64,000 nt of DNA from Clarkia xantiana subsp. parviflora. Taxonomy: Eukaryota > Streptophyta > Magnoliopsida > Myrtales > Onagraceae. Below are positions 1 through 12,406 of this stretch, in pieces. Location of the stretch: the NCBI GenBank assembly GCA_036873135.1, contig JAPTYO010000011.1:6122298-6186297 (forward strand). Direction: 5' to 3'. The translations under genes and the position numbers were made by a program. The notes under the pieces were generated by a model. It did no database searches. It saw nothing but the letters and a program-made list of their open reading frames with translations, and was not told the DNA's origin. How positions within the stretch are numbered: the stretch's first letter is position 1; every line of letters starts with the position of its first letter.

Positions 1-2022
1 TTGTCCATGTATGAGCAGATCCCGTGGCTTCACCGCATAGCCAACTGCATTTGCAACCGTAGACTTAATTCGATGAATAGTTCATTCCAAAATGAAGAAG
101 AAACGATAGAACTTACCAGAATGGTTGACTACAAACACAGCGGACAAGGTTGCAACCACCATTCTTCTCGACAAGTTTGTGACACTTTGGACAAGGCTTA
201 GTATTTGCAGTAATCCAGTTGACAGTCTCTGATTCATCTTGACATTTCCTTGACCAGAGTTCCCACATCAAACACGAACAAGGAGAATGCGCACTTGACA
301 AGCAGCTGAAGCAAAACTGAAAACCGCAAGAGCATTCAACCTCGCAGGTTTCATCTTCATCGACAAGTATTGCATTCCCACAATGTGGAACACTTGGACA
401 CCATTTCACCATCTTGTTGTCCTCTATGTATGATTCTAGCAGGGATCGGTCAAATTTCTCCATTAGATTAGGATTCTTTGCACCAACAAGACTTCTAACG
501 GCGGACTCATCACATATAGTGCCGCATTTGTGTTCCATGCACCTGATCCTCTTGCTCTTCCCTTCACTGATATTCACTATAAAATGCTCAGTCCAACCTG
601 TACGCAGTGCTTATGGAAGTTAGAGAAACACGATAATGGGACTTGACTGTCTTCACTATTCTAGAGTCTAGAAAAGACCAGAACCGCTTTTAAAAAATTC
701 ACAGAGCATCAGAAACAACAAGAAAGCAAGAACCAGAAGTGCATTAATAATAAGAGTGAAAGATAGTTCCTGGTAAAAGAACAGTTTAACAAATGGAAAG
801 TTATAAGAGCACAGCTTACACTCGTTACAAAAGCAATGACCACAATCCATTGTGCTTGTGCAACTGATGGACACAGGATCCATGCAAATACCGCACATTA
901 TTTCAGAAGTGGATGACTTGTGACTTTTAGCAGCCCCACCTTCAGAAATTGAAAGGCCTGCTTCTTTAAGTAAGTAATTAATTCCTTCCTCAGCAAGCTT
1001 TGTAGACACCACTTCAACATTCCACCGGAAGTGAATAAGCAGACTTCGAGCATGGTGCTCTTTCAGATGGAGCAATTCCATAACAGTTTGCAAATCCTTC
1101 TTCTGCAGACAACAGATTAACAAATGCGGATCAACAGAAGCTCATTCCTCATCTACCCAAGTAGGTATAGTAAGCAATAACATGTATCCACTATATAGTA
1201 TAACAGGTACCTGCGCAACCAGGAGTGATTCTGCTGTAATTACCTGAGGAAGAAAACTTATTGTGAATATTCAGTTCACATATAACAATTTGTCCTTTTG
1301 GTTGAATTTCTTCAAAATTGATGTGAATGCAATATGCAGTAAAACCATAATCTAAAACCAGATATTTGAAGGACAAGATAACAACTTTCATCCAACCTAT
1401 AGAGTGCGTGATCAAACTGCAGAAGGACTAAAATAGTTTACAATATAAACCTGGAAAGGAGTCTCTAAACACATATTTTCATATGTCAAAGGAAACAACC
1501 ACAATCAACAAATAGCGATTGTATCTTCTACAGTGAAATAATGCTAACCACACTATTTCAGCTCACCATGTAAATTTCAAATTAATAGCTCTTGGGTTCT
1601 GATTCGTAATCTCTTTACACGTAAGGTATAGTTCAAAACTGGAGGCAATATCAACTTTTGCACGTTCATAACTGTAATGTACAAATAAAGCTCAGAATTT
1701 TCCGATTGATTTCACCTATTTTGGGACCGCGAAGTGATTTGAACAAATAATTTTTCATCGAGATAATTCTACAGCATATACATAATAACAGTCCAGACTA
1801 GTCAGATAATGAAGGAATGATCAACAAACCAGAGCAAGTACGCGGATAAATTCGGGCATAATTCCGTCGAGAATATCAACGAATTACTTAAATTTACACT
1901 ACGATCACCTTAGCAGAGGAGCCACTGGACGGAAACGGAATGCTGAGGTCGGAGTTATCGTACAAGTCTTCATCTAATTCGTACACGGAATCATCGGAAT
2001 CGTAAGGGAGTTCATCATCCAT
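1..2022 (-). CDS. ARI1: ARIADNE-type RBR E3 ubiquitin ligase, 3' part missing
   Basis: RING-between-RING ubiquitin ligase that takes ubiquitin from an E2 onto a RING2 cysteine before passing it to substrate. Five exons can be joined in frame: 1909-2022, 1211-1243, 820-1102, 117-597 and 1-44 (318 codons visible; the family is usually about 530 residues, so the C-terminal Ariadne region lies outside the window). The protein starts with an acidic tract (MDDELPYDSDDSVYELDEDL), then a UBA-like helical segment (KEHHARSLLIHF), RING1 from about residue 119 (CGICMDP, then MDCGHCFCNECW), the IBR (SYIEDNKMVKWCPS, CEVECSCGFQFCFSC) and RING2 (CPKC, then NGGCNLVRC with the presumed catalytic Cys, then CWLCG). 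Exon 2 is a 33-nt micro-exon coding VITAESLLVAQ. The ARI1/2/3 clade is my reading of the IBR sequence; the exact orthologue is uncertain. The GA-rich tract upstream lies in the likely 5' UTR. Confidence 0.92.
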
Positions 2023-2149
2023 GGCGATCAGCGAAGAGTTGTTGAAGAAGAAGACGCTGATCGGAGTCTAATGCCACTGTAGCCGAAACGTACAAGGATT
2101 TTCGGAACCAAAATATTCAGAAAGGTAGTGAAGAGACGCAAAATCCGCC

Positions 2150-2215
2150 GTCGTGAGTAGAGAGAGAGATAGAAACAAGATTTTCTCGAGACTGCAGATA
2201 GAGAGAGAGAGAAGC
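2150..2215. repeat. GA/AG microsatellite in the ARI leader region
   Basis: Runs of GAGAGAGA about 130-190 bp upstream of the ARI start codon. On the gene's own strand this is a CT-rich tract, a common feature of plant core promoters and 5' UTRs. No TATA box was convincing here. Confidence 0.5.
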
Positions 2216-2600
2216 AGAGTCTTTTTTCTTCTTTTTTCCATTCAAGGAAACCGAGCTCTGCTCTTGGGCGGGGGCGAGTTGGTAATATTGCTAGAGTAAT
2301 TTTTATTTTTATTTTGGTAAATTAAAGAGTAAATATAATAGACATAGACAAAAAATTTGGAAGTCACAAAAAAAACACATAAACAGAGTTTTACCGATTG
2401 ATTTACAATATTAATTTTGGAAATTCCATATGAGACCACTGACTAATTTTTTAAGTTATTTACTATTTAAGTCATATATATTATTTTTTTAATCTAAAAT
2501 ATGGAAATTAGATATACCTAATTGAATTGAAAGAAAAAAAAAATCTGAATTTTTTTTGTACAAAATAGAACTATCTTTTTTAATTTAAAAAACCTCAAGG

Positions 2601-3483
2601 CAGTGTTATCAGAACCGGACCGGACATCGAACCGGTGAGGGTGCCGGTTCCCGGTTCACCGGTCCAACCGCCGGTCCAACCGGGTTCGTCTGCAGGTCTC
2701 ATTATAGTGTATATATATTTTTTATTTTAATGAGTTAGTAAGTCCAATAACACAAAAAAGGCCCAACCCATAATACAAACCCTAAATCCCCAAATAACAC
2801 TTTTTCTTCATCAATTCCATCTCACAGCCGTCCACACATCTACGCACCCACTCCAGCCACTCTAGTCTCCAGCTTCATTCTTCGCACTCACTCTGGCCAC
2901 CCGATCATGAAGAAGAAGAAGAAGAAGAAATACTCCTCGCCTTGAAATTGCATATCCTGGAAAATTGCAGATCTGGCCAATCGACTCTCTCCTATCTTGT
3001 GGCTTCTCATATGTTGCCGCTGATGATATCTACGAAATTTCAGGTTCATTTCTATCTTGCTTCGGGGAGAGGAGGATGTTTTGACCAATATGGAGCGGTG
3101 AATCCGCATGTGGAGTCTTTGGTTGGTATGGAAGCATGTTTTACCTGTTGTGCGGTGGCTGTGGAGCTCCTCAAAGATGGTTGCGTCGCTTTTCTTCTGT
3201 AGTTTTGTAAGGTCTGTTTGATTTTGGATGTAGGTTGTTGTTTGCGGCGCTCCACTTCAGTTAAGGTAACCGATTTTTTTTTTTTTTTTTTTTTTAAGAA
3301 AGTCAGAACCGGTGAACCGGAGAACCGTCCGGTTCGCTCAGAACCGGCCGGTTCTGTAAAAACCGGTCTTTCAAACCGGGTTCGCTTACATCCTCCGGAT
3401 TTTGTCGAACCGGACCGTAAAGGGCTCCGGTTCCGGTTCAAACCCGGTCGGACCGCCGGTCCGGTCCGGTTCTGATAACACTG
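2601..3483. mobile_element. Non-autonomous hAT element, family 1 copy A (883 bp)
   Basis: Ends are perfect inverted repeats starting CAGTGTTATCAGAACCGGAC; the element is flanked by the perfect 8-bp duplication CCTCAAGG (2593-2600 and 3484-3491). CAGTG-type ends with an 8-bp duplication are the hAT signature. Both subterminal regions are packed with CCGGTTC/GAACCGG words, as expected of multiple transposase binding sites. No transposase reading frame is present; the short open frames inside are low-complexity. A second copy lies at 23667-24561. Confidence 0.88.
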
Positions 3484-3491
3484 CCTCAAGG

Positions 3492-4585
3492 TTTGGTTTT
3501 CTGTTGAAATTATACTTTTTGTCTCTCTAAAATTTTAGTGATTTTTTTTTTAATATTTTCTTTGTATTATATATAAATTTATGAATATTTTTTAGAATAA
3601 AACAAGCAATATAACTTTATGGAAAACAAATTTAAAATATATTTTTAAAGTTGAATTTTTTTTTCTTTAAAATATTTGAATTTTTTTAATGCATTTAAAC
3701 TTTTTTGAAATTTGAATAAACTTTTTTGAAATTTGAATAAATTTTATGAATTTTTATTTTTTTAAAAAATAAAACAAAATGATCACAAGTCTTTTTGGAT
3801 GAGTTATTATTTAAACATACCCTAATTCTATTTACTAGACGCTTTGGAGATTTATAATTTTTTATTTAAAATTTAAATATTTCTTTCAATTAGGATTTAC
3901 ATCTTATTGACCAGTTTTTTTTCATAAATTCAAACTTCTATTATAATCCTTATTATTGAATGTGACACTTTTTAACTTCCCTCATCATGAATTTAAACCA
4001 ACCTCGCCTCGTGTATTGCATTGCATTATTATCTCATAGAGACCAAACACGCATTAAGCGTGTAGTTTAGAGTTCTTAAGTTAATATAATGTATAATGTA
4101 CTTGGGTTTGGTTCCTACCTAGTGTTCTTTAGTTTTTATTACTAATTAATTTTAAATTTGAAGTCTTACAAAAAAAAATTGAAAGTAAACATAGAGTTTA
4201 CTGCCCCTGTCATATGATTAATGGAATAATAATTAGTCATTAAAAAAAAACTTAATATACAAATCACAATTCATAAGTTTTATGATTTTAAACTTTTAAT
4301 TCGAGTAAACACTAAATTAATTATATTAATTATCAAGTTGTTTGTTGAAGTTTGTCTGGTCGAATAAATTGCTAGCTCAACTTTTGTAATTTGAACGAAG
4401 TGCTAACTCAACTTGTACCGTGTATATACCCAATTATGTTGCATTTTTCATAATATGTTTTGAACGGAATCCAGCATGTGCATAATTGTGATGTTCATAT
4501 TTGCAATAGTTATAAATAAACGAAATATGCACATTGCTGGTTGAAGTATGTTTCAGTGCAATTTACTAGTATTTTGTTTTCAGTC
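3492..4585. other. AT-rich intergenic DNA, nothing recognised
   Basis: Very AT-rich, with homopolymer T runs and a short direct repeat around 3700-3740 (cttttttgaaatttgaataaa twice). No gene, RNA or complete mobile element was identified. Confidence 0.5.
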
Positions 4586-4594
4586 AACAATTTG

Positions 4595-4837
4595 GGACCT
4601 TTCTATAATGCTCTTGGAGCACCATGCTTTTGCCACTAATTTTTTATTTTTTTATTGCTCTAAAGGTGAACCCATAGGGAAATTGATATTATTAATAGTA
4701 TGATACACATCTTAGGTGTAGTTAAAAAAATTCATACTTTTTCATACTTTTAAAGTTTTGCTTATGTTACAATTAAGTCCACCATAGTATTAAAAAAACC
4801 AAAAGCATGGTGCTCCCAAAGCATGGTAGAAAAATCC
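4595..4837. mobile_element. Mutator-like MITE, copy A (243 bp)
   Basis: Inverted ends of about 40 bp (left ggacctttctataatgctct; right the complement of ggatttttctaccatgcttt) flanked by the perfect 9-bp duplication AACAATTTG (4586-4594 and 4838-4846). A 9-bp duplication points to Mutator-like mobilisation. No coding capacity. Copy B is 500 bp away, and a left-truncated copy is at 22755-22911. Confidence 0.85.
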
Positions 4838-4846
4838 AACAATTTG

Positions 4847-5313
4847 CTTCAATTTAAAGCAGTGCGCTGCTCACCTTTAGTACCAAAATCATATTTTTCA
4901 TCAGGTTAAAGGATTTTTTTTTTTTTTCATGTTTGAGAAATGTTGGTTTTTGGTGCTATATGTTTTATTTTGTAGGTTTTTTGTGCCATATATTTACATT
5001 TTGTAGAGTTTTGGTGCAAATGTTAGTCAACTGTCAGGTTTGACCGTTAAATACTTTTGTTTTGTTCAATTTAGTCCTCCAATTTATACACCTAACTTTT
5101 GAATTTTTCAATATAGTCCTTAAAAAAACACAATTGAACCCTAGGGTTTCGAACAGAGACCCAAATCCACAATGGTAATGAGTTAAACTTTATGGACCAA
5201 TTTGACAAAAATAAATCTTATATATTAGTAAAAAAAATAGTTTGATTACCATATTGATAATGTTGTATAAGTTTAAGGTAAAAATTTAAACTCATACCAA
5301 CCCTAAATAAATT
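4847..5313. other. Repeat-derived spacer between two MITEs
   Basis: Holds a stretch around 4920-5160 (ttggtttttggtgctatatg; later gtcaggtttgaccgttaaat, ttcaatttagtcctccaa) that recurs in diverged form near 12780-13030 and 49440-50200. It is therefore a dispersed repeat, not a gene. Confidence 0.45.
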
Positions 5314-5322
5314 ATATTATTT

Positions 5323-5568
5323 GGACTTTTCTACCATGCTCCAAGAGCACTATGCTTTTGGTACTTTTTTTTTTGTATTTTTCTATTACCCTAAAGGTAA
5401 ACTCTAGAGGGAAATTGATATTGTTAATAGCATGATGCAAATATTAGTGTGGTTAAAAAATTTCATATTTTTTCATACTTTTAAAGTTTTGCATATGTTA
5501 CAATTAAGTCCACCCTAATAATAAAAAAACCAAAAGCATAGTGCTCTTGGAGCATGGTAGAAAAATCC
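5323..5568. mobile_element. Mutator-like MITE, copy B (246 bp)
   Basis: Same family as 4595-4837: ends ggacttttctaccatgctcc and its inverted partner, with the perfect 9-bp duplication ATATTATTT at 5314-5322 and 5569-5577. The interior shares the words cctaaaggt and ttaagtccacc with copy A. Confidence 0.87.
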
Positions 5569-5756
5569 ATATTATTTTAATGGAAAAATGGGAATAACTA
5601 TGTTATTCGAAACTAAAGAGGTATAATACACATTAAAAATACTTAAAAATGTATGATTTTGGTTCAATTATAAATGGGCAATCTAACACTTGTAAAAACA
5701 TCAAGCTCGTCTAAGATTTATCTAATTTAAAAACACTAGCCAACAAGAAGAAAGAC

Positions 5757-8590
5757 TCAAATTTTGCCAAACCCATCGGACAAGAGAAGAGCATAAAGGA
5801 GCTCATTCCATGTATCTGGAACCCCAGGGAGGCACCAATGGCTGCAGTCCTCGGGTGCACCAACTGGAGTTCCTGGCTCTCGATGGCTCGACGGATGCCC
5901 GTCTTTCCTAATTTCCGACAAGGACGTAACGTTTAGGAAACGTGCATTTTTGCCCATCTCCTTCATCGCATCTCCAATCTCCAAGTTAAATACAGGTTCC
6001 TTCTTGAGTTTCATATCGCTAGTCTCCGGTTTTGTGTTATTGCTGCACTCTCCACCTTCATTCCACGTTCCATTGCTGCAATATATTCGCCGCTAACTTA
6101 ACTACGTGATCAACTGTTTTAAAGAAACTCAAGTTTGTAACTGAATCTGTTAATTCAATATTTTTAAAGTATCATTTTTCTTAGATAACGCCACATATTA
6201 TAATCAATTGGGAAAAGAACCTATTTACTGTCTCAAATTTGCCTCATGTTTCAGTTTGGTGTTTGGCGTTTAAATTGAGTGTCCCAGGTTTCATTTTAGT
6301 TGAAATTTGGTGTCTTAGTGTGATTACTTTAGAGAAGTCAATCCCGACGAAACCGATTGTCACATCCGAGCTCCCAAACATGCTCCCTTCTCGTCACTTT
6401 ATCGGGACCATCACCTAAGAAGCTGACCACATTTACCCAAGTAAATCATGCTTCGTTGTCGTTCGAAATCGCTCTACTGAAAACATTTTTTTTAATGTTC
6501 AACTTTTGGGTGAAATTTGACGATTTTGTGAAAAGTAAAAAGTGATGGATTAGAAGTGGGTGAGTCGGTTGATGGAAATGGTTGAAAGAAGAGGAAAAGA
6601 CGGGCAGAGACACCAAATTTTAACAAAAATGAAATCTGGGACATTCAATTTTAACATTTTAAACTTCAGACACCAAACTGAAACATCAGGCAAACAAACT
6701 TGAGACAGTAAATAGGTTCTTTTCCCTAGTCAATAATCATAAATATTTTAAATAAATTTATGATATTTTTTTTATCGAAAATGTCTATTATTTTCACTAA
6801 AAATCTTGTGGCTTATGGAAGAAAATATAATCAGATCTTCGTCGTTACACAAACCTCCATATGTGTGGTTTATTTACCGAGAAATCGACTTCATTTTAGT
6901 CTTGGAGATTTTGATACTATAATCAAGAAGAATCGAACCTGTAATGTATTGGAGAGAAACTCCGAAAAATTATACGACTTGTACGAAGATCAAAGTTGTT
7001 CATCACCCACGACCTCCATGTCGCAACCGATCTTCGAAACGCTTCTGTAATGTCCATTGTAATATTCAGGATTCCCCCCTCCTGGAAGTAGCATCCCCTA
7101 AAACTCACACTCAACTTCATTACTTGAATCAAAAGCTATCTTTTTCGCGACACTACTTTCTCCGTGTCACAAATCCCGAAACCGTTGCTAAAACTAGAAA
7201 AAAAGAAAACATACATACGTACGTACATGAGTTGAGTTTTTTCATGGTTCCACCAATGTCCTGTATTGAAAACTACGATATCAGCACCAATCCATTTCTT
7301 GGCGAACACATGTAGTTCATCAACCCGAAGGGTGGCCTTGACCTCGATCGGCGAGTTTGACGGTGGACGCCCGATCCTCATAAGAAAAGGCGTCCGGTAA
7401 TACTCGACGGTCAAATTATGGCTTCGGAACATAATGGAGAGGTATCCTTTATGCTTCGATATAGGGTTTCCGTTTTTCTCGTATATCGACGACGAGGCGT
7501 CGGGAACTGCCCCTGACAACATACAAATCAACGATTCCCATTGGTTCCTCCCGATCGAATCACCCGCAAACACCACTCGTCCATTTCGAGCCGATTCTAG
7601 GAAGTTGCTCGCGTTGAATCTGACAAGATCGACAAGAAACATTTCAAACCCGATTAGGTACTGCAGTAAAAGAAAGAGTTAAGAACCTATTTAGTGTCTT
7701 AGGTTTACCATACGTTACTTTTTAGTGTCTCATGGTCAAATTTTTATTTTTTGGGTGTCCTGGGTATCATTTTGTTTGCATTTTTGTGTCTTGATGTGAT
7801 TTACCTAAAGAAGTCAATCCCGACGAAACCGACTGTCAAATTCGAGCTCACTGCACACTCCCTTTCCGTCACCTTATCAGGAAGGTCACATTACCGGAAC
7901 CGTCACCTGAGAAGCTGACTACGTCCCCACCTTTAAATCATGCTCCATTTTCGCTAAAAGTTTCTTCACACTACTATGCCGGAACATTATATTGGCGAAA
8001 TTTTGTGAAAAGTGGAGATTGAGAGATTATAGGTGAGTTGATGGAAAAGACTAGAAGAAAAGGTAGAAACAACGAAAAATAACCAAAATGAAACTTGGAA
8101 CATCTAAAATTAACAATTTAATACCGAGACACAAAAATACAACATAAAATAATCAAGAGACATTACATAGGATCTTTAACCCTATAATAAAAAGAATGAT
8201 CTTTATAAATAATAAATGTTACCGAGGAAGATCGCAGCCGTGAGGTTGCCAACGCCATTTGAGATAGTCGAGGTCGTTTCTGCCATTCCGACGGCACCGG
8301 AACCCTGGGTCGAGAAACGGGCAGCCCTCATCGTAATATGACCACCTCGACGAATCATTACTTGAATCCCACAGCCATCGCCCTCTTGAATAGTCACAGG
8401 TTTGTTGCTTGGGTCGCAAGGTACTTGGTCTGAAGATGAATAGGGACTGGGTTTGGTCGAGAGGGGTGAAGAGTGTGAACAGAGCGATTGAGAAGATGAG
8501 GAGGAAGAGGAAGAAGATGGCTGAGTTGAGTCGTCGTCTGTTGTTGATTGGGAGTGGTAATGGCGTCGGAGGTTGGAGTTGCAGATCCAT
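5757..8590 (-). CDS. TBL10: TRICHOME BIREFRINGENCE-LIKE polysaccharide O-acetyltransferase
   Basis: Golgi type II membrane protein that O-acetylates cell-wall polysaccharides. Four exons join in frame: 8223-8590, 7227-7619, 6939-7097 and 5757-6075, giving 412 residues, normal for the family. Order: short proline-rich cytosolic N-terminus, a signal anchor around residues 24-41 ([18 protein letters not shown]), the PMR5N Cys-rich domain ([31 protein letters not shown]), then the DUF231 esterase with its GDS motif ([15 protein letters not shown]) and C-terminal [15 protein letters not shown], which carries the DxxH pair of the catalytic triad. The sequence around the GDS motif ([14 protein letters not shown]) is closest to the TBL8-11 group; TBL10 is a best guess. 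Introns 1 and 3 each contain a copy of one Mutator-like MITE. At the exon 3/4 join the usual HYRNG reads HYSNG, which may be a real substitution or a slightly misplaced splice. Confidence 0.9.
6210..6726. mobile_element. Mutator-like MITE in TBL intron 3 (family 2 copy A)
   Basis: Long inverted ends: left gggaaaagaacctatttact, right the inverse of ttgagacagtaaataggttc. Flanks taatcaatt (6201-6209) and tagtcaata (6727-6735) look like a decayed 9-bp duplication with two mismatches. The core shares the words agtcaatcccgacgaaaccg and ttcgagctc/tccgagctc with copies at 7676-8182 and 33105-33637. Confidence 0.75.
7676..8182. mobile_element. Mutator-like MITE in TBL intron 1 (family 2 copy B)
   Basis: Fills 507 of the 603 bp of intron 1. 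Left end gagttaagaacctatttagt; right end taggatctttaaccc. Core shared with copy A (agtcaatcccgacgaaaccg). The 9-bp flanks taaaagaaa and tataataaa are only loosely alike, so the duplication has decayed or the left boundary is shifted. Confidence 0.7.
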
Positions 8591-8599
8591 AAAAAGAGG

Positions 8600-9830
8600 A
8601 AAGCCCTAAAGTGAAAAATGTTGAATACTTCTTTATCTAGCGAGAGATGTGATTTTTAGCAGAAATATAGATATGGAAAGTTGTTAGCCAATTTATTTTT
8701 TCCATTTACTTACTTTTTTTTTATTTTTCTATTTTTGCATAAGGATACTACAAATCTGAGGACATCTAATTCTTTAAATTAAATAATGTCATATTATGTA
8801 ATTTTTGTATCTATAATATATTTTTTCCTTTTCTTTTACTATATATATAATTATCTGATTTTGAATGTTGTAGTAAAAAAAAGTTTATTTTTTATACGTT
8901 TTTACTATTTTATGAAAGTTTTTTTTTTTTATGTGAAGGTAGAGATGAAGAGCTTTTTATGACATATGGTATTATATATTTTTAAATTATGTATATTATT
9001 GTAAAAAAATTAATAAAAAATAAGATAACTTATATTAATTTAGAAACGAAGTTACACACAAAGTATGATTTAATTACATTATAATATATATTTTTATCTA
9101 ATTAAAATTCTATGCAATGTGCTGATCAGGGATTAATGAATATATATTTATTTTTATAATGTAATTTGAATATGTGTTATAATATTTCTACAAATAGCTT
9201 TTGTGATTGTAAAAAGGAACGGAATCATTTGTTGATGATTTTTTTTTTATAACGTCTGATAATATGAGTAATCTATATATTAGATAAATTATGAAATAAA
9301 GATAATAACAGAGTGAATGAATGGTTTTAAATTGCAATTTTCAAGATGTGAATAATGAGCTGAGGGCTTCAAATTTAAAGAATTGCAATTTTGAAGCTGG
9401 TGGTTGATTATACACAACTATTATGAGTTTTAAATATTTTTCTTTAGTTTCGAGGTTTTTTGGTTCGGCTGTTTTCATTATTGCATATGTTGTCCATCGA
9501 AGAGTTTCACATCTATTAATGGATCGTGAATCCAAGAGTTCATGCAACATTCAATGAATGGAGAAACAAAACATGCATTAAATTCGAATTCTCAAATTCC
9601 CATAGCTTTTGGGGTTACTGCTTCTATTCATATATAAACAAGGATGTGTGTTGGTCGTTAAGAGAAGAGGTGGGTGCGGTGAAGGAATGGTCGTTTAAAT
9701 CATCATCACCCTTGAATGAATCTTCACCGGTTGGATGATAATCTTGTGTATAGCAGCATGAAAGTGACCAAAGTGTAAGCACCAAAATCATATTTTTCCT
9801 TTTATTTTTTCCACCTCTTCATTTTTTTTC
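8600..9830. other. TBL upstream region and AT-rich intergenic DNA
   Basis: About 1.2 kb upstream of the TBL start codon. Very AT-rich, without a coding exon or a complete transposon that I can recognise. The TBL promoter must lie at the left part of this stretch. Confidence 0.4.
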
Positions 9831-10039
9831 TCTTATATGTATGTATATATAATAAATTAGTTAATCAATCAATCAGATAGACGATGGATCCTTTCTTTTC
9901 AGGATATTATTAGGGTTAAATTGAAATGGACTTTATAATAATAATTATTATTGTAGGTAGATATCGTGGTAAACTTTGGTTAAATTGGATTGAACTTTTA
10001 TTTTTTGCTAACAAAATTTGTCATTTGATTTAATAAAAT

Positions 10040-10051
10040 TTATTAAAAATA

Positions 10052-10083
<32 letters not shown>

Positions 10084-10164
10084 TCATGTTTAATACATGA
10101 TAATGTGATATTATTTATAGTATACACGAAATCACCCCGCGCTCCGCGTATGAATAACACCTAG
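10040..10164 (+). mobile_element. Possible Helitron 3' end
   Basis: A (TA)n run at about 10061-10082 is followed by a GC hairpin (ccccgcgctccgcg) and, ten bases later, CTAG followed by T (10161-10165). A short GC hairpin 10-12 nt before CTRR-T is the Helitron 3' signature. A possible 5' end, tcttatatgtatgtatatat at 9831, would give an element of about 330 bp, but it is not preceded by A, so the left boundary is uncertain. Confidence 0.4.
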
Positions 10165-10329
10165 TTGAAAAGAAAAAAAAAATTAAGTTTATGCACTATT
10201 TTTTTCTCGAAAAGTTTGTGCACTTATTAATGGAGATAACGGCCATGCATGGCAATAATTATTAGTGGTGGTAATTTCTGACCAACACAAAAGCATGATT
10301 TGTAATAGACATGTTTTTTTTATGTCCTG

Positions 10330-11006
10330 GTCTGCACGAAAATCTGTGTCGTATCTAATAGATCTGTTGACACGACTAGAAATGCTTTTATGCATATCCG
10401 TGTAAATCAGATCTGTAGGTAAACGATAGACCTACTTGACACGGTTTATTTGAAACTTAATATTTATATAAAGACTAATATTTTTTTAAAATATTGCAAC
10501 TATTCAGTACATTAATTATTTAAAAAACTTATAATAGGATTTGTTTGTAATAAAAAAAATTATATTGGCAAAAAAACAAAAACTTATAATAGGATTTCAT
10601 GTGCAAGCTTCAGGATCACTTGAAATTAGATATCGACTTATTTTGTTTGTAATGTTGGATTTTTTACGTTTAAGTAATTTTTCTTTATGACCTTATTATT
10701 TGTATAATGAGAAGACTTCAAATTATTTATCAAAATATGATGGTACTTGATTTAAGATGATTTTGTAACATTTGTAAAAGTTTTGTGCTAAAAAGTGTAA
10801 TATTTTTCGTGTCAAAACAAATCTCATGTTGACACAGGATCTTTTTTGACACGAATATTCTGTGTCCATGTCCCGTGTGACACGGGATCTGCCCGTGTCA
10901 ACTCCCGTGTTTAGAAAACTAGCGACACATTTAGGCTGATCTGTTTTGACACGAGAGATCTGTTGACACGTGTGTCATTAGCGACACGACACGATTGCCA
11001 CCCCTA
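10330..11006. repeat. GACACG-rich repeat ending in a hAT-like terminus
   Basis: Many GACACG/CGTGTC words on both strands (for example ttgacacgagagatctgttg near 10950) and a right end that reads, inverted, taggggtggcaatcg, typical of hAT elements. No matching left end was found. A related shorter fragment lies at about 12425-12560. Confidence 0.4.
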
Positions 11007-11063
11007 CTAATTACTGTAACCTGCAAAGCCAATGCGCTACAAGAAAACCCAACTCAATTACAA

Positions 11064-12406
11064 CTTTGGGGGCGTTTGGATGGACATAATGTGAGATTAC
11101 TTGAAATGTGAGACTACTTGAAATGTGAGATTACAAGTAATGTGAGACGCAATGTGAGATTACTTGTAATGTTAGATTACAATGTTTGGTTGTGTTGTAA
11201 TGTGGAGTGTAATGTTAGATTACAGTGTTTGGTATGTGTTGTAATGTGCATCGTAAAGTGACTTTATTATTATTATTATATTAATTTATATGAGAGTATG
11301 TTATATCTTAATATGATAAGATTTAAACGAACATATATTTTGACAACAACTTACTTCTTAAGGATTATGTGTGTAGTTAATACTATAATCATTTGTGAAA
11401 TCTAAATACTAAATATTTAATCTTAATACGCACAACTACTAAAATTCTATTAATTAAAACCTTATATATAATTTTATAAGATAGTTTTCATAAAAAAAAT
11501 ATAACGAAAAAGACTTACTCATTTTATAAATATCATGTGTATTATTATTTATAATAATAATAAATTATGAAATGTATAACACATAAAAAACTAATAATAA
11601 TAAAAATATTATTATCATAATAAACTGTAAAAATAATACAAAATAATTTATCTATTTAGTAAATAACAATAATAACACTCCCTAATGTTGGACGTAATCT
11701 CACATTACATCTGTTTTTGGATGTAATCTCACATTACGTTGAATGAAGTTTGGAGTAATCTGAGATTACATTGGACATTACATTACAATGCACATTACGT
11801 CGTTTGGTTACGGAGTGTTATTATTTTACTAATATTTATTAAATAGACAAAATATTTTGTATTATCATTATAACTAATTATGATAATAATTTTGCTATTA
11901 TTAGTAGTTTTTTATTTTTTATCTACTTCATAACTCATTATTATAATAACTAATAACGCACAAGATGTTCATATAAAATAAATAAAGTCTTTTCAATGCA
12001 TTTTTTATGAAAATTATCTTATAAAACTACATATAATGTTTTAACTATTATAATTTTAATAGTTGTGCATATTGAGTTTACATTTTTTTTTAGAATTCAT
12101 AAATGACTATAGTATTAACCACAAAACTTACACTTTAAGAAGTTAGTTGTTGTCAATTTTTTTTTTTAAATCTTATCATATTCATATATAATATGCTCCC
12201 TATAAAATAATATAATAATAACAAAATCACATTACAATGCACATTACAACACACACCAAACACTGTAATTTAACATTACACTCTACATTACAGCACAACC
12301 AAACACTGTAATCTAACATTTCAAGTAATCTCACTTTATAGCTCACATTAATTGTAATCTCATATTTCAAGTAATCTCACATTACGTCCATCCAAACGCC
12401 CCAAAG
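11064..12406. mobile_element. 1.34-kb palindromic foldback element with GGGGCGTTTGG ends
   Basis: Outer ends pair: left ctttgggggcgtttggatgg, right the complement of ctttggggcgtttggatgga. Inside, most of the left arm is mirrored in the right arm: tgataagatttaaacgaaca near 11315 matches the inverse of aaatcttatcatattcat near 12170, and a motif like aatgtgagattacttgaaat recurs inverted. GGGGCGTTTGG ends suggest PIF/Harbinger, but no TAA/TTA duplication is visible, so superfamily is open. No coding capacity. Confidence 0.65.

Noticed and set aside
3052..3489. 145-codon minus-strand frame rich in Arg, Pro and Ser
   Set aside because: Lies in the CCGGTTC-rich arm of a hAT element; poly-Lys comes from a T run. 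Not a gene.
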